Source: CAVXTF01 sp963701375
Lineage (GTDB): Bacteria; Actinomycetota; Acidimicrobiia; Acidimicrobiales; CAVXTF01
Direction: 5' to 3'
DNA: 64,000 bases
NCBI GenBank assembly: GCA_963701375.1
Contig: CAVOZT010000003.1
Coordinates: 558,001 to 622,000 of the forward strand
The first letter of the stretch is position 1, and every line of letters begins with the position of its first letter. The notes under the pieces are model-generated. The model did no database searches and was not told the origin of the DNA. It was given only the letters and a program-made list of their open reading frames with translations. Of the stretch, positions 43,330 to 52,091 are shown in pieces. Both the position numbers and the translations under genes were made by a program.

Positions 43330-44697
43330 TTAGACGCGAGCTACGTTGCCGAACCGTGTGTAGTGCGGCAGGAAGGCGAGCTGCGACACGCCGGTCGGAC
43401 CGTTGCGATGCTTCGCGACGATGATCTCGGCCGTCCCGCGATCAGCTGACTCCTGGTTGTAGACCTCGTCGCGGTAGATGAAGATCACCACGTCGGAGTC
43501 CTGCTCGATGGAGCCTGACTCGCGCAGGTCGGCGAGCAATGGTCGCTTGTCCTGGCGCATCTCGAGGTTCCTGGACAGCTGAGATAACGCGACCACCGGC
43601 ACCTCGAGCTCACGTGCCAGCACCTTGAGGCCTCTGCTGATCTCCGAGACCTCCACCTGACGGTTCTCGGCGCGGCCCGAATGGCCGGTCATCAGTTGGA
43701 GGTAGTCAATCACGACGAGCCCGAGCCCTTCCCGGCTCTTCATACGTCGGGCCTTGGCACGGATGTCCATCACCGTCACCCGAGGATTGTCGTCGATGAA
43801 GATCGGGGCTTCCCCGAGCCGCCCGATCGCAGATGAGATCTTGGGCCAGTCCGACTCGAAGAGATGACCCGTCCTCATACGGCTGGCGTCCACCGCCGCC
43901 TCGGAGCACAGCATCCGCTGGGTCAGCTCCAAGTGGCTCATCTCGAGAGAGAACAGAAGCACCGGCACCCTGGCATGCACCGCTGCATGGCTGACCAAAC
44001 CGAGAGCGAAGCTCGTCTTTCCCATCGACGGGCGAGCCCCGACCACGATGAGGTTGGAATTCTGGAGACCAGCGAGCTGGCTGTCCAGATCGACGTAACC
44101 GGTCGGAACCCCCGTCACGGTCCCGGGAGAATCGACGACTTGCTCCAGGTGGTCGAGGCACTGAGCGAGCAGATCGCGAAGCGACGAGGTCGTGTCGACG
44201 ATGCGGCGCTGTGCGACCTCGAAGACCATTGCCTCCGCCCGATCGACCACGGCCGTGACGTCCTCGGGAACGCTGTATCCGAGCTCGGCAATCTCGCCCG
44301 CAACCGACACGAGACGCCGTAGGAGCGCGTGCTCCTCCACGATGCGGGCGTAGTGAGCTGCGTTTGCCGTCGAGGGAGTGTTGAGCTGAAGCGATATGAG
44401 AAGTGACGGGTCGCCCACCACCTCGAGAAGGCCGGTGCGGCGAAGCTCGTCGGCGACGGTGACAGGGTCGGCCGGCTGTCCCTTGGCGTACAGGGAGATC
44501 ACCGCCTCGAAGACGTGGGCGTGCGCCGGTTTGTAGAAGTCCTGGGCGGTGCAACGCTCCACACCCGCCGCGATCGCATCTCGGGAGAGGAGCATCGCCC
44601 CGATTAGGGATTCTTCAGCTTCGAGGTTGTGGGGGGGAACGCGTCCACCCACCACCTGGAGGTGCCGGGACCGGGAGTTGTCGAAGGCTTGGACCAT
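43330..44697 (-). CDS. dnaB: Replicative DNA helicase DnaB
   Basis: 455 residues from ATG 44697 (AAGG upstream). The N-terminal domain PPHNLEAEESLIGAMLLSRD is the primase-interacting part; the RecA-like motor has Walker A GARPSMGKTSFALGL, VLLFSLEMSHLELTQRM, Walker B LGLVVIDYLQLM, and RPLLADLRESGSIEQDSDVV with the arginine finger region. It unwinds the fork as a hexamer. No intein is present, unlike in several mycobacteria. It lies after rplI, as in the classical rpsF-ssb-rpsR-rplI-dnaB order. Confidence 0.97.
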   Translation of the reverse strand: MVQAFDNSRSRHLQVVGGRVPPHNLEAEESLIGAMLLSRDAIAAGVERCTAQDFYKPAHAHVFEAVISLYAKGQPADPVTVADELRRTGLLEVVGDPSLLISLQLNTPSTANAAHYARIVEEHALLRRLVSVAGEIAELGYSVPEDVTAVVDRAEAMVFEVAQRRIVDTTSSLRDLLAQCLDHLEQVVDSPGTVTGVPTGYVDLDSQLAGLQNSNLIVVGARPSMGKTSFALGLVSHAAVHARVPVLLFSLEMSHLELTQRMLCSEAAVDASRMRTGHLFESDWPKISSAIGRLGEAPIFIDDNPRVTVMDIRAKARRMKSREGLGLVVIDYLQLMTGHSGRAENRQVEVSEISRGLKVLARELEVPVVALSQLSRNLEMRQDKRPLLADLRESGSIEQDSDVVIFIYRDEVYNQESADRGTAEIIVAKHRNGPTGVSQLAFLPHYTRFGNVARV

Positions 44698-44873
44698 GGT
44701 CCGATTACCTTCGCCGCGCTCGCCTGAGGATCGATAGGGGATCTTCGGCGGGATTACGTGCAAGCACCTCGGGAAAAACGTGCTCCCGTGGTGGAAATCG
44801 GACCCGCATCTGTGGATGACCACAGACAGCCCGCCGCTCGTAGGACATGCCGGCAATGTCGCACGCCGGTGTG

Positions 44874-45323
44874 TCAGCCGGCCGGTGTGACCTCCACGAC
44901 GACCTCAGCCTCGACGTCCGAGTGCAGACGGACGCTCACCGTATGAGTCCCGACGGACCTGATCGGCTCACTGAGGCCTATGCGGCGCCGGTCTACGACC
45001 GCTCCCGTCTGCGCCTCGATCGCCTCTGCCAGGTCGGAGGCCGTCACCGAGCCGAACAGCCGGCCTTCGGTGCCCGCTCTTGCGGTCACTGTCACTGGCT
45101 TGGCCTGAAGGATCGCGGCGACGGTGCTCGCTGCGTCGCGGTCTTTCGCGTCGCGGAGATCTCGTGACCGTCGCATGGAGGCCGCCTGGGCGGCTATGCC
45201 CTCGGGTGCGTCCACAGCCCGTCCCGTCGGGACCAGGTAGTTGCGCGCGAATCCGCCACTCACCTCGACGATGTCACCTCGGCGGCCGACGCCGTCGACG
45301 TCCGACCGCAGCAGAACCTTCAT
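44874..45323 (-). CDS. rplI: 50S ribosomal protein L9
   Basis: 149 residues. The N-terminal domain MKVLLRSDVDGVGRRGDIVE with VSGGFARNYLVPTGRAVDAP is the L9 signature; the C-terminal domain holds GRLFGSVTASDLAEAIEAQT. ATG 45323 follows GAGGTGCA. It lies 54 bases after ssb on the same strand. Confidence 0.97.
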   Translation of the reverse strand: MKVLLRSDVDGVGRRGDIVEVSGGFARNYLVPTGRAVDAPEGIAAQAASMRRSRDLRDAKDRDAASTVAAILQAKPVTVTARAGTEGRLFGSVTASDLAEAIEAQTGAVVDRRRIGLSEPIRSVGTHTVSVRLHSDVEAEVVVEVTPAG

Positions 45324-45377
45324 TGCACCTCACTCCAAAGTTTCAGGTTCACAGATAGACGTAGGCAAAGCAGACGA

Positions 45378-45851
45378 TCAGAACGGGTCGTCGTCATAGC
45401 CGTACCCGCCGGCAGGCGCGCTCTCGCCCGAGCCGGCTGAGCCGGCCGAACCGCCTCGAGAGACCCCGGCGGGTTCCCCTCCGGGGCCTTTGCGTTCGTT
45501 CTTCGTGATCTGGGCGGTGGCCCAGCGAAGGCTCGGGCCGATCTCGTCGGCGACGACCTCGACCTTGGATCGCCTGTCACCGTCGGTGGTCTCCCACGAG
45601 CGCTGCTCGAGTCGACCGCTCACGATGACCCGGGAACCCCGTGCCAAGCTCTCGGCTGCGTTCTCAGCCATGTCGCGCCAGCACACGACGTCGAAGAAGG
45701 ACGTCGCTTCCTCCCATTCCTGGGTCTGGCGGTTCTGCCACCTGCGGTTCACGGCCAGACCGAACGTGGCCGTCGCCTGACCGGAAGGGGTGAAACGCAA
45801 CTCGGGGTCCCGAGTGATGTTGCCAACCAGAACGACTGCATTTCCTGCCAT
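45378..45851 (-). CDS. ssb: Single-stranded DNA-binding protein
   Basis: 157 residues. The OB fold begins GNAVVLVGNITRDPELRFTP, with ATFGLAVNRRWQNRQTQEWE and the SRVIVSGRLEQRSWE strand. The linker is Gly/Ser-rich and the acidic tip ends YDDDPF, the tail that binds partner proteins. It starts 23 bases after rpsF. No second ssb is in the window. Confidence 0.97.
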   Translation of the reverse strand: MAGNAVVLVGNITRDPELRFTPSGQATATFGLAVNRRWQNRQTQEWEEATSFFDVVCWRDMAENAAESLARGSRVIVSGRLEQRSWETTDGDRRSKVEVVADEIGPSLRWATAQITKNERKGPGGEPAGVSRGGSAGSAGSGESAPAGGYGYDDDPF

Positions 45852-45874
45852 TGGATCTCTCGACTCTCGCTCGC

Positions 45875-46381
45875 TCAGCTCGTCTCTGAAAGGGTCGCGT
45901 CGGCAGCGCTGCCCGTGGTGCTGTCCGGCTCGCTGTCCGCCCTGGCGCTGTCCGCCCTGGCGCTGTCCGCCCTGGCGATCTCCGGCTTGGTGCTGTCCGC
46001 CTTAGCGCTGTCCGGCTTCTGGCCGTCCGGCTTGGCGCTGCCTGGCTTGCCGCCCGATCTGGTGCTCGGCTTACTAGTTGAAGGTTTCTTTATCGAGTCG
46101 GGCAACCGAACCGTCTTGTGCCTGATCACCTCGTCGGACAGATGCAGGAGCCTGTCGATCTCGGCAGCCACCGTGGGCTCCGCGGTGTATTCCATCACGA
46201 CGTAGTAACCCTCGCGACGGTGCCGCATCTCGTAGGCGAACGCCCTCTTCCCCCACCTGTCGATCGTCCCGCGCTCTCCCCCGCCGGAACGAATCAATTC
46301 GGTGGAGCGATCGAGGACCGCCGCTATGGCCGGCTCCTCGAGCTCGGCGTCAAAAATGATCATGCTCTCGTACGGCCGCAC
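45875..46381 (-). CDS. rpsF: 30S ribosomal protein S6 with a long repetitive C-terminal extension
   Basis: 168 residues from GTG 46381, with GGAGGTGAG about 10 bases upstream. The S6 fold is RPYESMIIFDAELEEPAIAA, TIDRWGKRAFAYEMRHRREG, YYVVMEYTAEP, EIDRLLHLSDEVIRHKTVRL (about 95 residues). After it a ~70-residue tail is built of Ser/Asp/Ala/Lys pentads (PDSAK, ADSTK, ADSAR) encoded by 15-base repeats. S6 binds rRNA with S18; the tail is not part of the fold and probably protrudes. Confidence 0.95.
   Translation of the reverse strand: MRPYESMIIFDAELEEPAIAAVLDRSTELIRSGGGERGTIDRWGKRAFAYEMRHRREGYYVVMEYTAEPTVAAEIDRLLHLSDEVIRHKTVRLPDSIKKPSTSKPSTRSGGKPGSAKPDGQKPDSAKADSTKPEIARADSARADSARADSEPDSTTGSAADATLSETS
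45927..46045 (-). repeat. 15-bp tandem repeats in the rpsF tail
   Basis: On the minus strand units GCGGACAGCGCCAGG and variants repeat about seven to eight times, each encoding an Ala-Asp-Ser-Ala-Arg-type pentapeptide. The three copies nearest the 3' end are almost identical, so the tract probably varies in length. Confidence 0.8.
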
Positions 46382-46582
46382 TGGCGGCTCACCTCCCTCC
46401 GGACCCGACCTAAATGGCCGGGGCCCCATTTTGGGGCAGGGCACGTCTGCGCCCGAACTGTCGCCTCGCCAAGTGATCGCGGCATCTGGGCCGCGCCACC
46501 CTAGTCGAGTGGCTTGCCGCTCCCAATTGCGTCGGCGGCGGTTCGTGGACCTGTACCTCTCGAGTAACCGCCGGTTCTCGGC

Positions 46583-47413
46583 TCAGCCCGAAGAAGCACT
46601 GCGCGCCAGGTGGTAGGTCTCCGCATCGGAAGGAAAGGCACCGCTTCGGACGTCGGCGGCCCAGCGACCGACGGCATCGATGATGACACCGCGCAGGTCG
46701 GCGTAGCGCCTGACGAATTTGGCGGGCGGGGCGTCGCCGAAGCCCAAAAGGTCGTGAGCGACGAGGACCTGGCCGTCGCAGGAGGCGCCTGCTCCTATCC
46801 CGATCGTGGGAACGTCGACCTGATCTGTCACCTTGGCCGCGACCACGTCGGGCATGGCCTCGAGAACCATCGCGAAGCACCCGGCTCGCGTGATCTCCTC
46901 TGCGTCCGACAGCAGGGCGTCTGCGGCGTCAGGCTGTTTGCCCTGCACGCGGTAGCCGCCCAACACGTGCACCGACTGCGGAGTAAGCCCGAGATGTCCC
47001 ATGACCGGGATCTCGGCTCCGACGATGGCTTCGATGACCGGGACCCGGCGGGCTCCGCCCTCGAGCTTCACGGCTCCCGCTCCGGCACGGATGAGCACGG
47101 CCGCGTTGTGCACCGCCTCGTCATGCGACGTGTGGTAGCTCATCCAGGGCATGTCCCCCACGACAAGAGCGTGGGGACGTGCACGTGCCACCGCTGCGAC
47201 GTGGTGAGCCATATCGGAGATGGTCACCGACAACGTGTTCTCGTAACCGAGCACGGTGTTGGCCATCGAGTCGCCGACGAGGATCAGGTCCACTCCGGCA
47301 GCGTCGACCGCAGATGCGGTAGGCGTGTCGTAGGCGGTGATCATTACAAGTGGCGCGGCACCGTCCCTGCGCTTGCGCGAACGGACGGCGGGCACCGTCA
47401 GGGTGTCTGCCAT
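46583..47413 (-). CDS. panB: 3-Methyl-2-oxobutanoate hydroxymethyltransferase
   Basis: 276 residues. PanB motifs: MITAYDTPTASAVDAAGVDL, ILVGDSMANTVLGYENTLSV (metal-binding Asp), VVGDMPWMSYHTS (second Asp), AVKLEGGARRVPVIEAIVGA, PVMGHLGLTPQSVHVLGGYR and VPTIGIGAGASCDGQVLVAH. It makes ketopantoate from alpha-ketoisovalerate and methylene-THF in pantothenate/CoA synthesis. No panC or panD is adjacent. It is divergent from the LCP gene. Confidence 0.96.
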   Translation of the reverse strand: MADTLTVPAVRSRKRRDGAAPLVMITAYDTPTASAVDAAGVDLILVGDSMANTVLGYENTLSVTISDMAHHVAAVARARPHALVVGDMPWMSYHTSHDEAVHNAAVLIRAGAGAVKLEGGARRVPVIEAIVGAEIPVMGHLGLTPQSVHVLGGYRVQGKQPDAADALLSDAEEITRAGCFAMVLEAMPDVVAAKVTDQVDVPTIGIGAGASCDGQVLVAHDLLGFGDAPPAKFVRRYADLRGVIIDAVGRWAADVRSGAFPSDAETYHLARSASSG

Positions 47414-47488
47414 GTTGGCCTCCTTGCCGTCCAGCGCCCCTCGGGCTGCCGGCGGCTCGCGGACCGTTCACTGAGATCGTACTCCCTG

Positions 47489-47530
47489 CGCCTCAGCGCG
47501 CCTCAGGCGCGCCTCAGCGCGCCTCTGCGC
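47489..47530. repeat. GCGCCTCAGC-type short repeat
   Basis: The ~10-base unit GCGCCTCAGC and variants occurs four times in about 40 bases between panB and the LCP gene. The unit is partly self-complementary (GAGGCGC/GCGCCTC). It may affect transcription of either gene or simply be a slippage repeat. Confidence 0.5.
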
Positions 47531-47706
47531 TCCTCCGCGGGACAACTCCGTCCGCTGCGGGGGAACTCCGGTCGCCCGAACACGAGAGCAGCCCTCCAGT
47601 AGATTTAGTGGACCGCGAACGGCGAGCCCGTACTCGAGTTTCCACGCGGTGCAAACGAAGCGGTCCTGGACGCTCGTTGCGTCAGACACCCCCGCAGACA
47701 GGTTTC

Positions 47707-48955
47707 ATGGACACCACAGAGGCAAACGATCTTGTAGACCCCGGAGCGGTCGAAGCCGGGCGTCCGGCTGAGCCCGTCCCCGATACACGAAAGCCGAAGC
47801 GCGGGGGAAGCCACACCGGTCGCCGACGCCGCTGGCCGAAGCGGGTCGCGATCGCACTGGCATCACTGGTCTTGCTCGTGGCCGCCGCAATTGGACTCAG
47901 CTACGCGTACGCGGTTCACAAGCTCGGACAGTTCCATCACGTGAAGGTGCAGGGGCTTTCGCCACCGCCTCCTCCCGGCAAGCCCTTCAACGTGCTCCTA
48001 GTCGGATCCGATTCGCGAAAGTTCGTCGACACGCCTGGTCAGGTGCGCCAGTTCGGGAGTCCAACTGACCAGACAGGCCAACGAAGCGACGTCATCATCA
48101 TCGCCCGCTTCATTCCCGCCTCGAAACGGGTGATCCTGCTCTCGATCCCGCGCGACACCTACGTCACCATCCCGGGACACGTTCCGAACGTGTCCGGTCC
48201 CAACCGGATAAACGTCGCGTTCGACACTGGGAGCCCGAGCCTTTTGATAAAGACCGTCGAGGACGTGTTCGGCATCCCGATACAGCACTACATCGCGGTG
48301 AACTTCGAAGGCTTCTCAGACATGGTGAATGCGCTTGGAGGCGTGAACCTCAACTTCTCTGTGCCCGTCAAGGACACCGTCAGCGACCTCAACGTGACGA
48401 AGACGGGATGCCAGCCAGTGCTGGGTCCCGAGGCGTTGGCCCTCGTTCGCAGCCGCGACCTGCAGTACGAAACTTCGAGCGGCTGGCAGTCTGACGTGCA
48501 AGGCGACTTCAGCCGGATCCGGCGGCAGGACGCGTTCTTCCAGGCTCTCATCTCAAAGGCGAGATCCGCGAGCCCCTTCACCCTCAACAACCTGGTCTCG
48601 GCTGCGCAGAAGAACAACAACGTCTCGATCGACCAAACCTGGTCTGGGAGCGCCCTTTTGAGCTTGGTGAACCAATTTCAGGGGAATCACGGGCAAGGAC
48701 TTGATCACCGAGACCCTTCCTGAAGAGGAAGCCGTGGTTAACGGCCAAGACGTCTTGTTCGCCGCCCAGCCCTACGCGGGGAATATGGTCGCCGGCTTCC
48801 TCAAGCAGGGCGCCACTTCGTCGCCGGCGCACCAGACGACCAACACGTCCGCCGCCGCGACCAACGGGACAACTGCGCCGCCTACGACAACCACGATTCC
48901 GCCCAACGTCGTGACCAACACCCAACCCGAGCCTTGGAACCCGGTCCCGTGCTGA
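47707..48955 (+). CDS. LytR-CpsA-Psr (LCP) family protein, interrupted by a frameshift
   Basis: About 415 residues in the repaired frame. A cytoplasmic Lys/Arg-rich start and one membrane segment (VAIALASLVLLVAAAIGLSY) lead to the LCP domain: FNVLLVGSDSRKFV, GQRSDVIIIARFIPASKRVI, SIPRDTYVTIPG (Arg-Asp catalytic residues), RINVAFDTGSPSLLIKTVED, FEGFSDMVNALGGV, LALVRSRDLQY. These ligases attach polymers such as teichoic acid or arabinogalactan to peptidoglycan. The frame as given stops at 48723; removing one base at GGGGAA (48681-48686) continues as ITGKDLITETLPEEEAVVNG to 48955 with a Thr/Asn/Pro-rich tail. Confidence 0.88.
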
Positions 48956-48970
48956 GTAGGGCGACCCGGT

Positions 48971-50653
48971 TCAACCGAAAGTGAAGTCGTAGGCCTCGAC
49001 GCCCGGGGAGAACGAAAGCTCGAGCGTGCCGGTCTCCACGTTCGGGCTTGCGACCATCGTGTAGAGACCGGGGACCCCCGAGACGTTGACCATGCTCAGA
49101 TGTCGGCCATCGACAGATATCTGGACGGTCCCGGTTCCCCCGAGCACCAGGTAGACGTCCGATGCCAAGAAGCCGAGCTTCAGTCGAGCGCCGCTTGCTG
49201 CGGTCGCCTCTTCCGAATTGACCGTCCAAGTCCCTCCGAACGCGAGCGTCCCGATAGGAACCTGGGACGGCAGCTGGTAGTCGGTGGCCACGTTGACTTT
49301 CAGCGAGGGGTCGGCGATGAAGCTTTCGCCGTAGCCCTCGAGGTTCGTGTAGCCGACGTAGGTCTCCGGGCTCAGATTGCCGGTGGGCGTGCGGTTGGGT
49401 ACGTCTGTCGCCCGGGGCAGGTTGGTGGCGCCGCCGGCCTCGAGGAGCGCCCTTATCGCCGTCTCGGTACCTGAGTAGTTGCCTTCGCCGAACTCCTCGT
49501 GGCGGATGACACCTTGCTGGTCGATCAGATATTCGGCCGGCCAGTACTGGTTGTTGTACGCGTTCCAGGTCGAGTTGTTGTCGTCGACCGCTACCGGGTA
49601 GTCGACGCCGAGCTTCTTCGCTGCAGAGGCCACGTTGGAAACCACGTGCTCGAATGCGAACTCGGGTGTGGAAACTCCAACCACCACAAACCCTTTCGAG
49701 TGGTAGCTGTTGTACCAGGCCTCGACGTGAGGCAACGATCGCTGGCAGTTGATGCACGAGTAGGTCCAGAAGTCGACAAGCACGACCTTGCCCCGGAGAT
49801 CCTGGAGCGTGAGCGCCTGGTCGCCGGGCGTGTTCAGCCAAGCCGTGATGCCCGTGAAATTCGGGGCCTGTCCGTAGCTCATCAGGTCGGCTCCGACGCT
49901 CGGGGCAGCGGCTCCGAACTTCGTCGTCTTGCCCCTTCCTTCGAGCGCATTGAGCCTCGGCTTAACGGGGTTCTCGATCTTGTTTTGGAGAGCGTTCGTG
50001 TATCCCGGCACAACCGTCAGACCTGTCAGCGAACCTGACCAAATGGCGGCGGCCGAACCGATGATGAGCACCCCCGCAACCCTGCGCACGAAAGGCAGGT
50101 GGGACTTGAAAGCCTGGAATCTCCCGGTGGCCTCGCGGCTCAATAGGGCGAGGACGAGCAGCGGGATACCGGCGCCGACCGCGTAGGCGAGAGTCATGAG
50201 CACGGCTGTGAAGCCGACCCGGTGCGAGGCGGCGACCGTCGTGATCGCACCGAGCACGGGACCCGCACATGGCGTGAACACGAGGCCACATCCTGCGCCA
50301 AGCAACACACCACTCGAACCTGAGGGTCGGACCCCTATCCGGAGCTTGGCGAACGGCCGCTCCAGCCAAGTCCCGATGAACGGCAGCAAGAGCCCCACCC
50401 CGAGGAGGATGAGAAGGACGAGCCCTGCGTCGTAGAGCAAGTCGTCGGGAAGGTGCAGCTGGCCGAGAAGCTCCAGACCTCCGAGGGTGACCGCCGTGAA
50501 GGTGATTACGAGGCCTGCCACGACCGCATACGGCCTTCGGCGGTCGGTGCTCGTGGCCCCGGCTGCAACGAGAACGGGGAGGACCGGGACTATGCACGGC
50601 GAGATACCGGTGATGAGCCCGGCAAGAAAACCGACGCCGATCAGGACGAACAT
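48971..50653 (-). CDS. dipZ: DipZ-type CcdA-thioredoxin fusion protein
   Basis: 560 residues. The N-terminal ~230 residues are CcdA-like membrane segments with the reactive cysteines in GISPCIVPVLPVLVAAG and VFTPCAGPVLGAITT. From about 265 an extracytoplasmic TlpA/thioredoxin domain follows (VVLVDFWTYSCINCQRSLPH, CxxC as CINC). The last ~130 residues are a beta-sandwich (GTLAFGGTWTVNSEEATAAS), as in mycobacterial DipZ. It moves electrons from cytoplasmic thioredoxin to the outside for protein disulfide or cytochrome c maturation. Adjacent to the LCP gene, convergent with it. Confidence 0.92.
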   Translation of the reverse strand: MFVLIGVGFLAGLITGISPCIVPVLPVLVAAGATSTDRRRPYAVVAGLVITFTAVTLGGLELLGQLHLPDDLLYDAGLVLLILLGVGLLLPFIGTWLERPFAKLRIGVRPSGSSGVLLGAGCGLVFTPCAGPVLGAITTVAASHRVGFTAVLMTLAYAVGAGIPLLVLALLSREATGRFQAFKSHLPFVRRVAGVLIIGSAAAIWSGSLTGLTVVPGYTNALQNKIENPVKPRLNALEGRGKTTKFGAAAPSVGADLMSYGQAPNFTGITAWLNTPGDQALTLQDLRGKVVLVDFWTYSCINCQRSLPHVEAWYNSYHSKGFVVVGVSTPEFAFEHVVSNVASAAKKLGVDYPVAVDDNNSTWNAYNNQYWPAEYLIDQQGVIRHEEFGEGNYSGTETAIRALLEAGGATNLPRATDVPNRTPTGNLSPETYVGYTNLEGYGESFIADPSLKVNVATDYQLPSQVPIGTLAFGGTWTVNSEEATAASGARLKLGFLASDVYLVLGGTGTVQISVDGRHLSMVNVSGVPGLYTMVASPNVETGTLELSFSPGVEAYDFTFG

Positions 50654-50724
50654 GGGCTCTCGGTCCGACCGGCCACAACCTGAATGATGCCTGCTCTACC
50701 TCCCGTAGAGGCGGCGACCTGTTG

Positions 50725-51159
50725 TCAGCGCTTGGCGCGCGCCGTCGATCGCGAGCCTGCGCCGGCAGGATAGGAGCGCGTCAGGTGGTTCCAGCGGCAC
50801 TCCGGACAGACCTCCACCACGTAACACGTGACCTCTCCGGGGCGCCTGCACAACTTCTCGAGCTCGCTGCCGCTGGCGGGACACCGACCGTTCGGCGGGA
50901 GCTTCGGGCCGAACACGTAGGTCACGTGAACGAGCTTCTCGTCCTCGCAGATCGGACAGCTCTCGTCCAACCGAACGCCGACGTTCCGAGCAGCCCGAAT
51001 TAGCTCCGGGTGGGCGTCGCAGACGTCGAGCCTGGAAAGCCGGCCCTTGTGGAAGTCCTTGACGACGGCATTCCGGGCGAGCTTGTACTCCACCCGTCCG
51101 CCGGGGCCTGCAGCGGTGAAGCCACGCAGCGCGGTGGGACCGAAGCTCATCGGCGCCAA
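50725..51159 (-). CDS. DUF5318 family zinc-binding protein
   Basis: 144 residues. It has VEYKLARNAVVKDFHKGRLS, DVCDAHPELIRAARNVG, then a zinc-ribbon-like set: CPICEDEKLVHVTYVFG, a C in GRCPASG, and a C-terminal VEVCPECRWNHLTRSY. The layout and the closing ECRWNHL match the actinobacterial DUF5318 family, found next to padR-ino1 loci. Function not known. The ATG used (MAPMSFG) is the longest; ATG for MSFG 9 bases later is equally likely. It is divergent from padR, across two palindromes. Confidence 0.8.
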   Translation of the reverse strand: MAPMSFGPTALRGFTAAGPGGRVEYKLARNAVVKDFHKGRLSRLDVCDAHPELIRAARNVGVRLDESCPICEDEKLVHVTYVFGPKLPPNGRCPASGSELEKLCRRPGEVTCYVVEVCPECRWNHLTRSYPAGAGSRSTARAKR

Positions 51160-51230
51160 GGCTACCGCTCAACCCTCGCCAGACGATCGCCGAGAGCGGA
51201 CGAGGTTGCGAGGGCGGCGATATATCGATA

Positions 51231-51253
51231 CGATACATCTCGACGATGTATCG
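51231..51253. promoter_or_regulatory. Perfect 9-bp inverted repeat, candidate PadR operator
   Basis: CGATACATC and GATGTATCG are separated by TCGAC. The same ATACAT/ATGTAT-type half-sites are recognised by PadR proteins. It is in the 274-base gap between DUF5318 and padR, with an AT-rich TATATCGATA next to it that could be a promoter element. Confidence 0.55.
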
Positions 51254-51337
51254 CACTCGTTCTAGTTCTGATGTTCCTACCCCTGACGCCGGCGCCCCCG
51301 CGACCGGTCTTCGTGCCGCATATTTTTCAGCGTTAGA

Positions 51338-51353
51338 TATACGCGCGCGTATA
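51338..51353. promoter_or_regulatory. 16-bp perfect palindrome upstream of padR
   Basis: TATACGCGCGCGTATA reads the same on both strands. It lies 15 bases before the first possible padR start (51368). It may be a second PadR site for autoregulation, or a promoter element. Confidence 0.5.
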
Positions 51354-51379
51354 CCTATCCGAAATTTATGGGGCCGAGG

Positions 51380-51427
51380 TCGATCCATCCCTCGCCCCAT
51401 CCGTCGGTCCATCCCTCGCTCCATCCG
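51380..51427 (+). repeat. Four 12-bp tandem repeats (TCGNNCCATCCN)
   Basis: TCGATCCATCCC, TCGCCCCATCCG, TCGGTCCATCCC and TCGCTCCATCCG follow each other without gaps, six bases before padR ATG 51434. If translation starts at ATG 51368 they encode SIHPSPHPSVHPSLHP in frame. Confidence 0.85.
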
Positions 51428-51433
51428 GCCTTC

Positions 51434-52038
51434 ATGCTCGAGCTAGCCATCCTCGGCCTCCTCGAGGACCGCCAGATGCACGGGTATGAGATCCGTCGGC
51501 GCCTGCGCGACGAGCTCGGCGTCTTCTCGAACGTGTCCTTCGGCTCCCTCTACCCTGCTCTGTCCCGCCTCGAGAGGTCGGGGGCCGTCGAAGCAGCAGA
51601 GGAATCCGATGCGCCCAACCGCATGACGGTCCCGATGACGGGCTCCCTCAGCGGCGAGCGCGCGCAGCTCTGCGGTCACTGCGCTCCTCCACAGGCAGGG
51701 GCCGCCGTGCCCGGCGCGTTTACAGGATCACGGACCGGGGGCGAATCCAATTCGGCGACCTCCTGAGAGCCGAGGATTCGGGAGGCGACGAGGCGCGCAG
51801 CTTCAGCCTCCGGCTCGCATTCGCCCGTTACCTGCCGCCCCAGGCACGGATGCGGCTGCTAGAACGCCGCCGCGCCCAGCTGGCGGAGCGACTCTCGGCT
51901 TCCCGGGCCGTCGCGGGCGGAGCGTCACGTCTCGATCCGTATGCACGGTCTCTCGTCGAGCACACGACAGAAGCGACCGAGCGCGAGATCTCGTGGCTCG
52001 AGCGTCTGATCGACGCCGAGCGTTCGAGCGGCCAGTAA
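51434..52038 (+). CDS. PadR-family transcriptional regulator, interrupted by a frameshift
   Basis: About 201 residues after repair. The PadR winged helix is MLELAILGLLEDRQMHGYEI, VFSNVSFGSLYPALSRLERS. After VPMTGSLSGER one base is missing in the CG run near 51653-51665; the next frame gives RVYRITDRGRIQFGDLL, SFSLRLAFARYLPPQARMRL and a C-terminal dimer helix EHTTEATEREISWLERLIDA, as in PadR regulators placed before inositol-phosphate synthase in actinobacteria. It likely represses itself and ino1. The start is ATG 51434, or ATG 51368 through the 12-bp repeats. Confidence 0.88.
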
Positions 52039-52091
52039 ACCCTCAGCAACCCCGAAGTGCCCCAGAGCCCCCCAACAGAAAGAGCAGACAC

